Shown in pieces: positions 1 to 9,700 of a stretch of DNA of 39,574 nt; position 1 is the first letter of the stretch; each line of letters begins with the position of its first letter. The DNA lies in the NCBI GenBank assembly GCA_009786535.1, contig WQRX01000031.1, forward strand, positions 1 to 39,574. The letters are read 5' to 3'. The notes under the pieces are model-generated. The model saw only the letters and a program-made list of their open reading frames with translations. It had not been told where the DNA came from and made no database searches. This stretch comes from Defluviitaleaceae bacterium. GTDB lineage: Bacteria; Bacillota; Clostridia; Lachnospirales; WQUN01. A program made the translations under genes and the position numbers.

Positions 1-37
1 GGGTAAACTAAAGGGTAAAAACGTATTTTTGCTAATC

Positions 38-74
38 AAAAACCCCTATAAATGTTAATTTTACAGGGGTTTTG
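38..74 (-). terminator. Intrinsic terminator after tRNA-Ser
   Basis: An inverted repeat (AAAACCCCT paired with AGGGGTTTT, AT-rich loop) lies just beyond the 3' end of the tRNA gene. Read on the minus strand it ends in GGGGTTTTT. The A/T flanks are symmetrical, so it could also work on the plus strand. Confidence 0.75.
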
Positions 75-79
75 CGTTC

Positions 80-167
80 CGGAGATGAGAGGATTTGAAC
101 CCCCGCGCCGGTCGCCCGACCTTCCGCATTTCGAGTGCGGCCCCTTCAGCCACTTGGGTACATCTCC
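80..167 (-). tRNA. tRNA-Ser, anticodon CGA
   Basis: The gene folds as a class II tRNA. The 7-bp acceptor stem GGAGATG/CATCTCC is followed by a G discriminator, as expected for serine tRNAs. The anticodon stem CCGCA/TGCGG encloses the loop CTCGAAA, giving anticodon CGA, which reads UCG. A long variable arm and a T-arm with GGTTCAAATCC follow. CCA is not encoded, so the tail must be added after transcription. It lies 71 bp downstream of typA on the same strand and is followed by a terminator. Confidence 0.93.
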
Positions 168-238
168 TTAGCGAAGCAATTCTCAATTCGCTTCAAACAT
201 GTTACATCATATAAACCAAAGATGCAAATACCAGTTTT

Positions 239-2062
239 CTACCCCTTCGCGGGCTTATTTGCCCGTTGGCGGGCGTTGGCGTCCAGCAGTTTTTTGCGGA
301 TACGCAGGCTCTCAGGGGTGATTTCTACCAGTTCGTCGTCGGCGATAAATTCCAGACATTGCTCCAAACTTAAAATCTCGGCGGGGACCAGGCGCAGGGC
401 TTCGTCCGTACCTGCCGCGCGGATATTTAGGAGTTTTTTCTGTTTGCAAATGTTTACTTCCATGTCACCTCGGCGGGCGTTTCGCCCAACCACCATGCCC
501 GCATACACCTTTGTGCCGGGGGTGATAAACAGCGCGCCCCGTTCCTGGGCGTTAAACATGCCGTAGGCTACGGCTTTGCCCGTTTCGAAGGAAATGAGCG
601 AACCCTGCGGGCGGTCGGCGATATCACCCTTGTAGGGCGCGTAGCCGTCGAATAAGGTGTTCATGATGCCGTTGCCCTTGGTATCGGTAAGGAATTCCGA
701 ACGGTAGCCGATAAGCCCGCGGGCGGGGATGGAAAAGTCGATACGCGTATAACCGCCCTTGGAAGCCGCCATATTTAACATTTCGCCGCGGCGGCTGCCC
801 AGTTTTTGTATAACCACACCCGCAAAATCCTCGGGCACGTCGATAATTACCGACTCCATGGGTTCGTGTTTTTGCCCGTCAATTTCCTTGTACAGCACCG
901 TAGGCTTGGAAACTTGGAACTCGTACCCCTCGCGGCGCATGGTTTCGATTAAAATAGAAAGATGCAACTCTCCGCGCCCCGATACCTTAAAAACATCGGT
1001 CGAGTCGGTGTCCTCTACGCGCAGGCTCATATCCGTGTTAAGTTCGCGATACAGGCGTTCGCGTACCTGCCGCGAGGTAAGGAATTTCCCTTCCTGCCCT
1101 GCGAAGGGGCTGTTGTTTACCATAAAATTCATAACCAGCGTGGGCTCGGATATTTTGCTAAAGGGCAAGGCTGCGGGGTTTTCGGGGCTGCACAAGGTAT
1201 CGCCGATTTTAATTTCGGGAATGCCCGAAAGCGCAATAATTGCGCCAATGCCCGCTTCTGTCACTTCTTCGCGCTCCAAGCCCGAAAATTCATATAGCTT
1301 GGCGATTTTTACATTTTTGCTCGTATCGGGCTCGCTTGCGTTTACAATTACAACGCTGTCGTTCACCTTCACAACGCCGTTAATCACCTTGCCGACGCCA
1401 ATGCGCCCCAGGTAACTGCTGTAGTCGATGTTGTAAATAAGAATTTGCGTAGGGGCTTGGGGGTCGCCGGCGGGTTCCGGGATATGGGTAAGCATCATTT
1501 GAAAAAGCGCGTCCATATTTTTTGTTTCGGCAGAAATATCGGCAGAAGCCCAGCCCTTTTTTGCTGACGCATAAATAAAGGGCGAATCCAGCTGCGCCTC
1601 CGATGCGTCCAGTTCCATGAAAAGTTCAAGCACTTCGTCCTCTACTTCTGCGGGGCGGGCATCGGGCCTGTCCACCTTGTTAATACAGCACACCACGGGC
1701 AAATTTAAATCCAACGCGTTTTTAAGCACAAATTTGGTTTGTGGCATGGGACCTTCAAAGGCGTCTACCACAAGCACAACGCCATCTACCATTTTTAGCA
1801 CGCGCTCTACTTCACCGCCGAAGTCGGCGTGACCGGGGGTGTCTACAATATTTATTTTCGTGTTGTTATAGAAAACCGATGTGTTTTTTGCCAGAATGGT
1901 GATGCCGCGCTCGCGCTCAAGGTCGCCCGAGTCCATGACACGTTCCGCTACGTGCTGGTTTTCGCGGAATGCCCCGCTTTGCCATAATAGCTGGTCAACT
2001 AACGTGGTTTTGCCGTGGTCTACGTGGGCGATGATTGCAATATTTCGGATGTTTTTTGTCAT
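239..2062 (-). CDS. typA: Ribosome-associated GTPase TypA/BipA
   Basis: This 607-residue translational GTPase is full length for the TypA/BipA family, which binds the ribosome and is linked to stress adaptation and 50S assembly. The G1 motif AHVDHGKTT is at residues 12-20, the switch I region contains RGITI near 52-56, G3 DTPGH is at 74-78, G4 NKVD at 128-131, and SAKKG serves as G5. EF-G-like domains and the family-specific C-terminal domain follow ([10 protein letters not shown], then the [12 protein letters not shown] region). The start has a GGAG ribosome site 7 bases upstream. It appears monocistronic, with the tRNA gene downstream and about 0.8 kb without a convincing gene upstream. Confidence 0.97.
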   Translation of the reverse strand: MTKNIRNIAIIAHVDHGKTTLVDQLLWQSGAFRENQHVAERVMDSGDLERERGITILAKNTSVFYNNTKINIVDTPGHADFGGEVERVLKMVDGVVLVVDAFEGPMPQTKFVLKNALDLNLPVVCCINKVDRPDARPAEVEDEVLELFMELDASEAQLDSPFIYASAKKGWASADISAETKNMDALFQMMLTHIPEPAGDPQAPTQILIYNIDYSSYLGRIGVGKVINGVVKVNDSVVIVNASEPDTSKNVKIAKLYEFSGLEREEVTEAGIGAIIALSGIPEIKIGDTLCSPENPAALPFSKISEPTLVMNFMVNNSPFAGQEGKFLTSRQVRERLYRELNTDMSLRVEDTDSTDVFKVSGRGELHLSILIETMRREGYEFQVSKPTVLYKEIDGQKHEPMESVIIDVPEDFAGVVIQKLGSRRGEMLNMAASKGGYTRIDFSIPARGLIGYRSEFLTDTKGNGIMNTLFDGYAPYKGDIADRPQGSLISFETGKAVAYGMFNAQERGALFITPGTKVYAGMVVGRNARRGDMEVNICKQKKLLNIRAAGTDEALRLVPAEILSLEQCLEFIADDELVEITPESLRIRKKLLDANARQRANKPAKG

Positions 2063-2239
2063 TTTATGCTCCTATGGGGTTAATAATTTTTATTTTTTTG
2101 TTAAATGTTTGTGTTGACCGGGTAAAATATGTTACTATGCGCCTGTAACAAATCGCAGTGACCGTGAGTTGTCGGAAAACAACCCACGGCGAGTGTAGGG
2201 ATTTCGCACATCACCTAACACACACAGGCGCACGCCTGC

Positions 2240-2766
2240 CACTACGCAAACGCAAGTTTAGCACTGTTCCACGCGCATTTCAATAACGGCGCGGGGCATG
2301 TTAGATTTAGTTTCATGCAACGCGGAAACGGCGGCGAGTTGCTTCATATGTATATACGCTTATACAAGGTGTGTAGGTGATGGCAGATTTTTTGCCGTCC
2401 TTACGCGCCTTTATTGTTGTTGGCACATCCGCGCAGGGGAATGAAGCTCGTTCATTTCCCTGTGGGGTTGCCATAAAATTTTGATTGGCGAAATTAATAA
2501 GACAGCCCCTCATTTTTATCCACCCTACAACATACCAAGCGCAAAAACAAAGTTTGGGTCGAGCCTTTTTAAAGGTTCGCGGGGGGTGGGGATAAGCACT
2601 CTGTCAAGAGGGTTAAGAAATTTTGAGTTTCTCCATTTTTTCAGGCGACTCAAGGTAGAGAGAGTTGAGGCGATGGTTCGGGTTTTATGAAGAAGCATGA
2701 AATACCGGAAAAAGACTTGCTCAAAATGGCAGATAAACCATCAGAAATGGCATAGAGAGTAAATCG
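2240..2766. repeat. Non-coding dispersed repeat-like block between typA and the HExxH gene
   Basis: The 820-bp gap 2063-2882 holds no convincing gene. A short minus-strand ORF (2313-2513, 66 codons) lacks a ribosome site and looks like part of a larger non-coding unit. About 2620-2766 has a diverged second copy at about 6345-6495: shared words include TTGAGTTTCYCCATTTTTT, a GGTTYKGG..GAAGAAG block and CCATCRGAAATG. A small hairpin (GTGRGTTGT/ACAACYCAC) sits at 2165-2189. I read the block as a dispersed, decaying repeat. Its outer limits are approximate and no transposase is seen. Confidence 0.4.
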
Positions 2767-2882
2767 ACACAGTTTTTGGTTTTGCGGCGATTAAGCCCAA
2801 ATCTTGCCTCAATTGTTACACCCCTTATACGATATCGCATTTGTCACGATTCAACGCACTTTTTCATTCAACCATTATTTCA

Positions 2883-5267
2883 CTAAGTGTCACTGCATAA
2901 GCTCAAATACCAGTTGTTCATGTGAAGGTTGACTTCACATTCAGCGTCTAAATTATCTAAGGTGTAATTCACCTTTCCATCTGTTTGCGATAGACACAAA
3001 GCATTCAAAAGGTCATTACAAAGATTTCTACTGTTAATTAAGTCCTTGAGAAAAATGGTGAACTCATTAGCCAAATCTTCATACATTGCAAAAGCAGCAT
3101 ATCGTTTATTTAATTCACCTAATATGGATACAATCTGTTTTTTTTCATGCTCATCCGTGATTGTGTTATTCAAAATCGACTCAAAAGTGCTTTCAAGAAG
3201 AAACTTGAACTCATATCCATAAAACATAAATACAAAATAACATCTTCGGACGAATGAAAATACCTTTCTGCGTTTATCTTTAAATGGATTAATATCATTT
3301 TGATTAAAATATCTGTTAACATAACGTATATATTTAATCAATTTTTTTCGACTATCATCGTTTGATGACAGTTCTAGCATTAAGACATCGGCTGTGGCTT
3401 CGCTCAGCGAATAATCTACATCGTCAACGAATGAAAAGTCATTATCCATTGCCAAGTCCTTTAATACGACAAAAACTTCATTTGACACGTTGGAAGGCGT
3501 TATCGACAATCCATTATCGTCTCTATGGAGACCAATTAAATAATAAAGTGCGTCCTCTACATCTAAATCTTGTCCTTTTTTTGAATAAATTTCGTTAACT
3601 AAACTCCGAAGCTCTAACAGTGTTTTTCTTAATTTGCGCTTAATCTTCATGTTAACAGTACATTCCCCATATTTATCCATTGCTACCTCTCTGGAAATAT
3701 AGAACAGAGCCGCATATTTTAGCAATTTTTTTCTGCGCTCTCCACCATAACAATAATGAGCCATCTCGTGAAGTAAATACAAAAAGGATTGCCGCAGTGA
3801 AAGAAATTGTATATGAGGAGCATCTAATGTAACAAAAACGTTTTTTTCATCAGAAACCTTAAAGTGCTGAGTGCTGTTTAATTCCATCTTCTTGCTTACT
3901 GTTATGATTACTTCAAGTTCTTTAACTCGTTCACCACAATGCGGCAATACAGAAAAAATCGTCTTTGCCAAGTGTCCATATGAAAAAAGTATTTTTGCAT
4001 ATGGATTCATGGGGTGCAGTTCTAACATTCTATCCATATAAACAGTTCCTGCACTAGCAAAATTTCGGAGTGATAAATGCAAATCAGACACAAACTCAAT
4101 AATTGCAGGCATTCTTGCATTTTTAAGTTCGCTTGAAAGTTTTTTGTGAGAGTCTAACCCCTTCTTTAGCACTCTTAAAAATCTAAAAATTGCATCATGA
4201 TGTTCTCTGTAAGTAAATAGATAATCAAAGGTTAAGAAAAAATTCTCTAGCACGTTGAAGCATGAGTAAGGAATGCTATTTTCCTTTTTCATATCCTCGT
4301 ATTGCCCCACTACTGCTTCAAACTCTCTCAACCCGTCAGAAAATCTTTGCAAAGATAACAAATCACTGTGCCCACTATCTCTATTATCTTCCTCAAAATT
4401 AAAAAACGAAAAGCTACTTTGCATATGCTTCACTGCAACATCTATAACGATGTCTGAGTTTTTTTGCATATTATTAAATGCACACAAAATGTCGAGCAAA
4501 GGAACTTGTTTCGCAATCAAAACAACATCTGTGTCCCCAGGTGTGTAACCAATAGTTATTTCTTTTGCATTGATGAGATTTAAGGTTTTGATTGCTTTGC
4601 ATTTCAATATGTCTAACTTTATGGGATGTTTTAATTTGAATTTTATATGCATGTTTTCAGCGTGTATACTATTATAGATTTCCATGTACTTTTCGTAGTT
4701 TGAAAAATCTATAATAAAAAAAGATGTGCTAAAAGACAGGCTTGCTACAGCATGTTTTATATAAAGGTATGCGCTTGCCATGGCAGAAGGTGCTGGATGC
4801 TTGATACAAATAATAACATCATACACGCTTAGAGAATACAGAACCTTTAATTCGAGATTTTCTGCATTTTCTGGCTGATATTTTTTATATGCCTTAAATG
4901 ACTGGAGAATAGCATTTTTGACATTTTCAAGTTCAGCATAAGCACTGCTAGTATTTTTGGACGCAAAAAGACGCGCATCTAATTTAATCATACATATGTA
5001 TGTAATCGCTTCGCTGATAAAAGATGGCAAATCATATCTTGAAGGTGCAAAATCAATTAGTGAGATTTTTCGCGTTAGCCCATTAGAATTTTTTGAAGTC
5101 CAGTCAACATCTAAAATATTATCAAATTTTCGGAGAGTCTCAATTTTAAGGTGATCGTAAAAACCCAATACCGTAAACCATTTCGACTGAACTTCATCGA
5201 TATTGTTAAATCTATGTGGGAGCGTCTGCTTTGCCAAAGTTATCATATACACATCTGTTTTTATCAT
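2883..5267 (-). CDS. Large unknown protein with HExxH zinc-metallopeptidase motif
   Basis: I do not recognise this 794-residue protein as a named family. HEMAH at residues 500-504, in the context LLHEMAHYCYGGERRKK, fits the zinc-binding and catalytic HExxH of metallopeptidases. SEATAD at 622-627 could supply the third, glutamate ligand (E623) as in gluzincins, but the 119-residue spacing is long and this is inference. There is no signal peptide and no clear membrane span, so it is probably cytoplasmic. The N-terminal 450 residues are mixed alpha/beta with no motif I know. The start has a GGA site 12 bases upstream (AAAAGGATTTCGAATATAATG). The region is more A+T rich than typA or the cohesin genes, which suggests acquisition. 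Two small membrane-protein genes precede it on the same strand, separated by 175 bp. Peptidase activity is a hypothesis. Confidence 0.8.
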   Translation of the reverse strand: MIKTDVYMITLAKQTLPHRFNNIDEVQSKWFTVLGFYDHLKIETLRKFDNILDVDWTSKNSNGLTRKISLIDFAPSRYDLPSFISEAITYICMIKLDARLFASKNTSSAYAELENVKNAILQSFKAYKKYQPENAENLELKVLYSLSVYDVIICIKHPAPSAMASAYLYIKHAVASLSFSTSFFIIDFSNYEKYMEIYNSIHAENMHIKFKLKHPIKLDILKCKAIKTLNLINAKEITIGYTPGDTDVVLIAKQVPLLDILCAFNNMQKNSDIVIDVAVKHMQSSFSFFNFEEDNRDSGHSDLLSLQRFSDGLREFEAVVGQYEDMKKENSIPYSCFNVLENFFLTFDYLFTYREHHDAIFRFLRVLKKGLDSHKKLSSELKNARMPAIIEFVSDLHLSLRNFASAGTVYMDRMLELHPMNPYAKILFSYGHLAKTIFSVLPHCGERVKELEVIITVSKKMELNSTQHFKVSDEKNVFVTLDAPHIQFLSLRQSFLYLLHEMAHYCYGGERRKKLLKYAALFYISREVAMDKYGECTVNMKIKRKLRKTLLELRSLVNEIYSKKGQDLDVEDALYYLIGLHRDDNGLSITPSNVSNEVFVVLKDLAMDNDFSFVDDVDYSLSEATADVLMLELSSNDDSRKKLIKYIRYVNRYFNQNDINPFKDKRRKVFSFVRRCYFVFMFYGYEFKFLLESTFESILNNTITDEHEKKQIVSILGELNKRYAAFAMYEDLANEFTIFLKDLINSRNLCNDLLNALCLSQTDGKVNYTLDNLDAECEVNLHMNNWYLSLCSDT

Positions 5268-5442
5268 TATATTCGAAATCCTTTTCTAAAAAAATACACC
5301 TATTTCGGAAGCTCGTTATCGAAATTCTGCGACTTCTAACATAAATGCAAGTTCATAGTTCAATGTGATAGTTGCTCCGTAAATTTACTATATGTCTGTG
5401 TTCGAAGTTGCTAGATGAACTGATTAATATAAATGCAAACAT

Positions 5443-5670
5443 CTATTTGTAGAAACTCTTATAACTAACATCTTCAACTGCCTTTTTGTAATACTCGTAT
5501 GAACGGGGGGCAACCTCGGAAGTTGTCGCTTGGTTGCCTCTATGAGAGCTAGTGCGAGCGAAAAACCCAAATACTAACTTCACGAAATTGATAATTGTCG
5601 GAAAGAAGAATATGAACAGTGCCAGTAATGCTAAGAGTACAATGGTTATTAAAATTTCCAATTTAATCAA
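5443..5670 (-). CDS. Small single-span membrane protein
   Basis: This 75-residue protein has one strongly hydrophobic N-terminal segment (residues about 4-37, rich in Ile/Leu/Phe) followed by a polar tail with SHRGNQATTSEV and a Tyr/Lys-rich end. It is predicted to sit in the membrane with a short cytoplasmic tail. It lies 8 bp downstream of the 204-codon membrane-protein ORF, so the two are probably co-transcribed, with the HExxH protein further along. No family is recognised. It may be a partner or anchor for its neighbours, but that rests only on position. Confidence 0.65.
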   Translation of the reverse strand: MIKLEILITIVLLALLALFIFFFPTIINFVKLVFGFFARTSSHRGNQATTSEVAPRSYEYYKKAVEDVSYKSFYK

Positions 5671-5678
5671 CCCTTCTA

Positions 5679-6203
5679 TTATTTGATACTATGTCGCTTG
5701 CTATATGAAACATATCTTGCTATAGCCCCTAAGATAAGCATTAAGATTGCGAGCACGATGGCGTAAATCAAAATACGCAGAGGTGTTCTTGTAATTTCAA
5801 TAAACAACATTGTGCTCCCTGCATTATCCTTTAATGGGGAGTATGTATACAATGTAGCAATCAAAAAGATAACAATTGTAGCAACGAGTATAGCCAAGGC
5901 TAATCCCGCAATTATTTTGCGTTGCGATGAGCTGATCGGAGATGCGGCAACATCAAAAATTATAGCGGCGCACAGTGGCCCAATTATTGTAAACAGCGAA
6001 AGTGCCAATGCCATCACCAGGTCGTAAATCATTCCATCGACAAATGTATATATTGCAAGAACGGCAAAAAAAGGGGTCAAGCCTAGCAAAACACAACAAA
6101 ACCAACTGGCAATATCTTTTTGCCAGCTAGGCTTTGAGTTCTTGTAATTTTCATCCGCTAATCGAGCAGCGCAAATTTCATAAAGTATCTGTCTTGTCAT
6201 CTC
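5679..6203 (-). CDS. Four-span membrane protein, unknown
   Basis: The open frame extends to a TTG at 6293 (204 codons), but no ribosome site supports that start. The ATG at 6203, which begins MTRQILYEICAARLADEN, gives 174 residues and looks more natural, although its upstream AAGAGAG lies too close to be ideal. Four hydrophobic segments follow: WFCCVLLGLTPFFAVLAIYTF, a second from about MIYDLVMALAL through IGPLCAAIIF, a third around IIAGLALAILVATIVIFLIA, and a fourth around RILIYAIVLAILMLILGA. The N-terminal 45 residues are soluble and charged. It is first in a run of three minus-strand genes. The function is unknown. Confidence 0.65.
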   Translation of the reverse strand, partial: EMTRQILYEICAARLADENYKNSKPSWQKDIASWFCCVLLGLTPFFAVLAIYTFVDGMIYDLVMALALSLFTIIGPLCAAIIFDVAASPISSSQRKIIAGLALAILVATIVIFLIATLYTYSPLKDNAGSTMLFIEITRTPLRILIYAIVLAILMLILGAIARYVSYSKRHSIK

Positions 6204-6344
6204 TCTTGTTAATCTTATTTCATTATATGAAATAAGATTCCTTCTGTGAATATTTTTTAAAATTAATTTTGGGCACAGTCTCCCTTGCAACAAGAGTGAC
6301 TACGAGCGATTATTTCACTCCAGTGCCAGTTTGTCAAGGCTAAC

Positions 6345-6495
6345 ATTTTTTTGAGTTTCCCCATTTTTTTAAGCATAGTTAAAAATAGTAAGTTGGGGGT
6401 CATAGTCAGGTTTTCGGAAGAAGGAGCAAAGGTCGACACGAGACTTTGAAAAGATTTCAACCAATCCATCGGAAATGACGTAGAACATGAACTTT
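6345..6495. repeat. Diverged copy of the 2620-2766 repeat
   Basis: This segment shares a series of words, in the same order, with the segment near 2620-2766, including TTGAGTTTCCCCATTTTTT, TCGGAAGAAG and CCATCGGAAATG. The two copies flank the three-gene patch with the HExxH protein and are in the same orientation. An 88-codon minus-strand ORF covers this copy, but its product resembles a translated repeat rather than a protein. The remaining gap to 6729 shows no gene and no strong terminator. Confidence 0.4.
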
Positions 6496-6729
6496 GCAAA
6501 TCCGTATAATCGCATGGACGCATCAACATTCAGCATGACCTCGACGCTATCATCAACTTTTTATATCAATTTTCGGATTGGCTTTGCACTTTTTATTTCC
6601 TGCGATTTCAATCCTCACCGGTCCTCAACACCGCTTGCTGTACGGCTTTGTCGATGATGGCATTTTCATTTTGGACAAAAAGAATTCGCAAAGCAACAGT
6701 AAATCATTACTACATTACAACATTACACA

Positions 6730-9700
6730 TCACGCCTGAAATAGATGTAACACATTGTATTCATCTCGCCAAGCCCTAACACCGACATTATTCATTAACT
6801 GTACGAAAGGCACCATAAGATGACCATTAATCATCTGAGCAGGCAGATTATCATGTTGGCGAGTAATGCCATGAACCGTAAACAACCGGCTTCCATCTGT
6901 TATGGTGATAATCGTTCTCTCGCGTGTTAATGTTGCCGTTCTGGTCGTTGAATCCCATGTTACGCTAAACCCTAACCGTTCAAACGTTTCCCGTACAGGA
7001 ATTAACGTTGTTCCGCAAGGCATTATGATGGGCGGTTGATTGGCGAAATTAATTGTTCGACCATTTAACAATGTAGTTAAAACAATTGGAGCGGGCTGTG
7101 CAATGGGTTCTGTTAGAATAATCGTTGGGGCAGGCGTTGGAATTGGCGTAGGCCGTGGTGTTGGCATTGGTGTCGGTAAATTTATATCCGGTAGAACCGA
7201 AGGTCGAACATTATCTTGCGGTTCATTTTGCGGTGCAACGTCCTGCCCGACATTTGGGTCTTGTGTTGCCTGTGGCGTTGTTGTGGGCGCAGGTTGCGTT
7301 GTTGCTGTAGCAGTGATGGATATGCCCGCAGAGGCTGTCTTGGCGGTGTGTATGATTTGCCCCGCGGCATTGGATGGTGTTCCATTCGGAGATGCGGTAA
7401 ACGAAAGCCCCACCGTACTATTACCTAAAGGCGCGTTTGCACGAACGGTGAACGTGAGATTTGCTACCGTTCCATTCCCATGCCAATTTACCAGCCCCGT
7501 ATTAATTAAAGGAATCCACTGCGTACCCGCAGTAGCACTTAACGAAAACTGCGCATTTAATGGCATAGCCGTAATGGGCGCAGTTACATTCGTTAACTGT
7601 AAAACCGCAGGATTATACGTTACAACCATACCAACCGCAACAAAACCGGGGTTATTACTTACATTTATCGGCACGGTTATTGTACTACCGCGTACTGCCG
7701 ATAATCCTGTGCCAACGGCAAAAGTAAAGTCTGTGGTAACAGGTATCGGTGTCCAATTTACCGTGATGGTAACATTGTGCGCAGGCATGATAAATCCTGC
7801 ATTTGCGTTGAAATTATTATTAATGGGGGCATTTGATGACCAACCGGTAAATGTGTACCCCGGACGGTTTCCCGCCGAAATATTAACCCATGCACCTACT
7901 GTATGAACCCCTGCACCCATTTGACCGGAAACCATACCCGTAGGATTATTAATCATCGTTACACTATGTTGCGTTGGTTGTATGGCTTCACCCGATATAA
8001 TAACACTACCCGAAACAGTGGTTGCCGAGGATAATATTTGCCCTGCCGCATTACCGGGCATACCGTCAGGTGCCGATGTGAACGACAGCGTTATGGAACT
8101 TGAACCCAAAGGCGCAGTCGCCCTCACCATGAAAGTCAAGTTTACTACCACTTCATTACCATGCCAATTGGTTAAACTTGTGTTTAACAGCGGTATCCAC
8201 TGTATCCCCGGTGTTGTACTCATTGAAAATTGTGCATTCAAGGGCATAGCGGGAACAGGCGCATTAACATTCGTTAATTGCAAAGCGGCTGGGTTATATG
8301 TGATTTCAAGCCCTGTGGTAACAAACCCCGGATTGTTGCTCACACGTATGGGAACCGTTACAATTTGGTTGCGCGTGGCGGGAATGCCCGAATCAACCGT
8401 AAATGTTAGCCTTTGGGGCTGTACGACTGCCGTCCAGTTTGCCGTTACTACTACGTTGCCGGAAGGCATAATAAAGCTCGCATTTACATTTGATGGGTTG
8501 TTTATAGTAACGGCTGAACTCCAACCTGAAAAAACATATCCTGCGCGATTGCCTGCATTCAAATTTACCACCGTACCAGGCGCATGTAGCCCTGCACCCG
8601 ATTGACCACTAACAATGCCGGAAGGATTATTATTTATCGTCACCAAAAATTCATCGGGCAAAATTGGAAGCTCGTCCTCCACAATAACACTACCGGAAAC
8701 AGCAGTAGATGCCGTTATTAAGTTTCCTGCTGCATTAGAGGGTGTGCCGTTAGGTACGGATGTAAAATTAATATTGATGGCACTTGTTCCTAATGCTGCG
8801 CCTGCATTTACATTGAATGTTAAATTAACCACAGGGCCATTACCATGCCAATTAACAGGGATTTCGTTTAATAAAGGAATCCATTGTGTTCCCGGTTCTG
8901 TGCTTAGTGTAAATTGTGGATTTAACGGCATTTCTGTAACCGGTGCGCTAACATTTAATAACGACAATACTGCCGAATCATAAGTCAGCATTAACCCAGC
9001 CACAGCAAACCCCGGATTATTACTCACTCGGATAGGAATGGTTACATTCCTGTTGCGCATAGCGGTTATACCCGTGTCAATTGAAAATGTTAAATTGTTT
9101 TGGGTTATCGGAGTCCATTGTGCAGTTACCGTAACATTGTTAGAGGGCATAACAAAACTGGCATTTGCATTCGAGGCATTGTTAATGTTAATCATCGAAC
9201 TCCAGCCGGTGAATGTATACCCTTCACGATTTCCTGAAAAAAGGTTTACCGTATTTCCCGACACATGCATACCCGCGCCCGTTTGACCAATAATTACACC
9301 GGGCGGATTATTTATTATAGTTATTGAATATTCACTGGGTAAGTGTTGTTGCCCTTCTCTTACCAGAACGCTGCCCGATACCGTTGTTGACGCAGTTAAT
9401 AAATTTCCATCAGCGTCTGCGGGAATGCCGTTGGGGGTAGTCGTGAAGCCAATATTAACGGCACTCGCACCCAGCATTGCATTTGAATAGACTTGAAACG
9501 TTAAATAAATTACGGTTTCGTTATTATACCAATTGACAGGCACATCATTTAATAATGGAATCCATTGTGTACCCGGTACGGCACTTGGGGCGAACTGCGC
9601 ATTTAATGGCATATCTGCGATAGGCGCAACAACATTTGTTAACAGCAAAATCGCGGGGTCATATGTTAATATGATTCCCGCTGCCGCAAAACCCGGATTA

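Noticed and set aside
2313..2513. Minus-strand ORF of 66 codons
   Set aside because: It has no ribosome site and lies within a repeat-like non-coding block. Its product has no domain character.
7034..7053. 18-base match (TTGATTGGCGAAATTAAT) between the stalk-domain coding region and about 2480
   Set aside because: It is a single short match without extension on either side. One such match in a 40-kb window can arise by chance.
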